A stretch of DNA of 5,889 nt. It comes from an uncultured Collinsella sp. Its GTDB lineage: Bacteria > Actinomycetota > Coriobacteriia > Coriobacteriales > Coriobacteriaceae. The translations under genes and the position numbers were made by a program. The stretch is taken from positions 1 to 5,889 of the forward strand of contig CABUJL010000111.1 of assembly GCA_902491915.1 (NCBI GenBank), given 5' to 3'. Below the pieces are notes generated by a model. That model ran no database searches. It was not told where the DNA came from and worked only from the letters and a program-made list of their open reading frames with translations. This document shows positions 5,128-5,889 of this stretch, one piece after another (positions within the stretch are counted from its first letter, which is position 1; the number at the start of each line of letters is the position of its first letter).

Positions 5128-5889
5128 ATGGCACAACCGGATACGACGCGCACGGTGGGGCTGGCGCTCGAGGGAGGCGGCTACCGCGGTATGTATACGG
5201 CGGGCGTGCTCGACGTATGGATGGAGCACGGTTTGACCTGCGACCATATGGTGGGCGTCTCGGCAGGAGCGGCGTTTGGCTACAACTTTAAATCGCGCCA
5301 GATCGGCCGCGCCATTCGCTACAACAAGGCCTATTGTGCCGATAAGCGCTATGCGGGTGTAGCAAGCTGGCTGCGGACCGGTGACATGTTCAATGCCGAT
5401 TTTGCCTATCACGAGGTGCCTATCGAGCGCGATCCCATTGACTTGGAGGCGTATCGCGCCTGTCCCATGCGGTTTACGTGCGTGTGCACCGATATCGAGA
5501 CGGGCAAGGCCGTCTACCACGACCTGCCCTATGGCGACGAGAGGGATATCGAGTGGATCCGGGCATCGTCGGCGATTCCCGTGGCGACGCGTCCCGTTGC
5601 TATTGACGGGCATAAGTATCTGGATGGTGGCGTGGCTGATTCTATTCCCAGTGCATGGCTGTTTGCGCAGGGGTATGACCGCAATATCGTGGTGCTCACG
5701 CAGCCGGCGGGCTTTGTGAAGCAGCCCAACAGCGTAATGCCCATGCTGCGTCGCGTGTTCCGTCACTATCCGGAGTTTGTCGCAGCGCTTGAGCATCGGC
5801 ATGAGGTCTACAATGCCACGCTCGATGACTTGGCACGTCGCGAGGCTGCCGGCGAAATCTTTGTGGTGCGGCCGAGCGAATCGGTGAAG
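5128..5889 (+). CDS. Patatin-like phospholipase, YjjU type (3' end outside window)
   Basis: These are the first 254 codons of a patatin-family serine acyl hydrolase, a Ser-Asp dyad enzyme acting on lipid acyl esters. The reading frame is open to the last base, so the gene is partial. The oxyanion-hole motif is EGGGYRG (15-21), the nucleophile elbow is GVSAG (43-47, Ser45) and the catalytic Asp is in DGG (166-168). Other family landmarks are RASSAIP (145-151) and an RHEVYNATLDDL segment near residues 224-235 that matches the region leading into the C-terminal part of YjjU-like proteins. There is no signal peptide or membrane helix in the visible part, so it is probably cytosolic or peripherally membrane-bound. 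The start at 5128 uses GGAG (5116-5119) 8 nt upstream; the ATG at 5120 is out of frame. It is transcribed away from the EAL remnant, and its physiological substrate is unknown. Confidence 0.92.
   Translation, partial: MAQPDTTRTVGLALEGGGYRGMYTAGVLDVWMEHGLTCDHMVGVSAGAAFGYNFKSRQIGRAIRYNKAYCADKRYAGVASWLRTGDMFNADFAYHEVPIERDPIDLEAYRACPMRFTCVCTDIETGKAVYHDLPYGDERDIEWIRASSAIPVATRPVAIDGHKYLDGGVADSIPSAWLFAQGYDRNIVVLTQPAGFVKQPNSVMPMLRRVFRHYPEFVAALEHRHEVYNATLDDLARREAAGEIFVVRPSESVK

Noticed and set aside
4934..5134. A 66-codon minus-strand open frame upstream of the EAL remnant.
   Set aside because: Only its last ~20 residues resemble EAL. The rest has no recognisable features and overlaps the promoter of the patatin-like gene, so it is not a separate gene.
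1..5889. CRISPR array, tRNA, rRNA, riboswitch, insertion sequence or toxin-antitoxin pair.
   Set aside because: No regularly spaced repeats, no cloverleaf, no transposase motifs and no small paired genes with ribosome binding sites were found on reading both strands.

Overview
The window looks like a piece of a high-GC Gram-positive gut actinobacterium of the class Coriobacteriia, most likely Collinsella or a close relative. This rests on recalled similarity of the protein set, the roughly 60% GC third-position-biased coding, and strong AAGGAGG-type ribosome binding sites. It is an inference, because no database search was possible. All complete genes lie on the minus strand. One incomplete gene at the right edge runs on the plus strand.

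Layout from left to right: (1) 73-645, minus, a TrmL-type tRNA ribose methyltransferase with a ~43-residue insertion and an abrupt, abnormal C-terminus. (2) 667-701, a clear intrinsic terminator for the minus-strand gene that follows. (3) 741-1871, minus, a COG0523/CobW-type G3E GTPase, a putative metal chaperone with a CxCC motif. (4) 1958-2299 and 2311-2934, minus, a two-gene redox unit: an ArsC/Spx-like thioredoxin-fold protein whose usual active-site Cys is Ser, and a flavodoxin-fold NAD(P)H:FMN reductase with a four-Cys cluster motif. (5) 2998-3040, a perfect 18-bp hairpin between transcription units. (6) 3046-4575, minus, a soluble GGDEF-PAS-degenerate GGDEF diguanylate cyclase, preceded by a 13-bp perfect palindrome that overlaps its likely -10 box. 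(7) 4703 to about 4999, minus, a decayed EAL-domain (c-di-GMP phosphodiesterase) remnant with an internal deletion and an in-frame TAG. (8) 5128-5889, plus, the first 254 codons of a patatin-like (YjjU-type) phospholipase, cut by the window edge.

Two links between genes stand out. The flavoprotein and the ArsC-like protein are separated by 11 nt and are probably co-transcribed. A diguanylate cyclase sits next to the ruin of the opposing phosphodiesterase. Nothing here forms a clearly new multi-gene system. The points most worth checking are the altered TrmL end, the Cys-to-Ser ArsC-like protein, the EAL remnant, and the two long perfect palindromes that lack the U-tract of an ordinary terminator.
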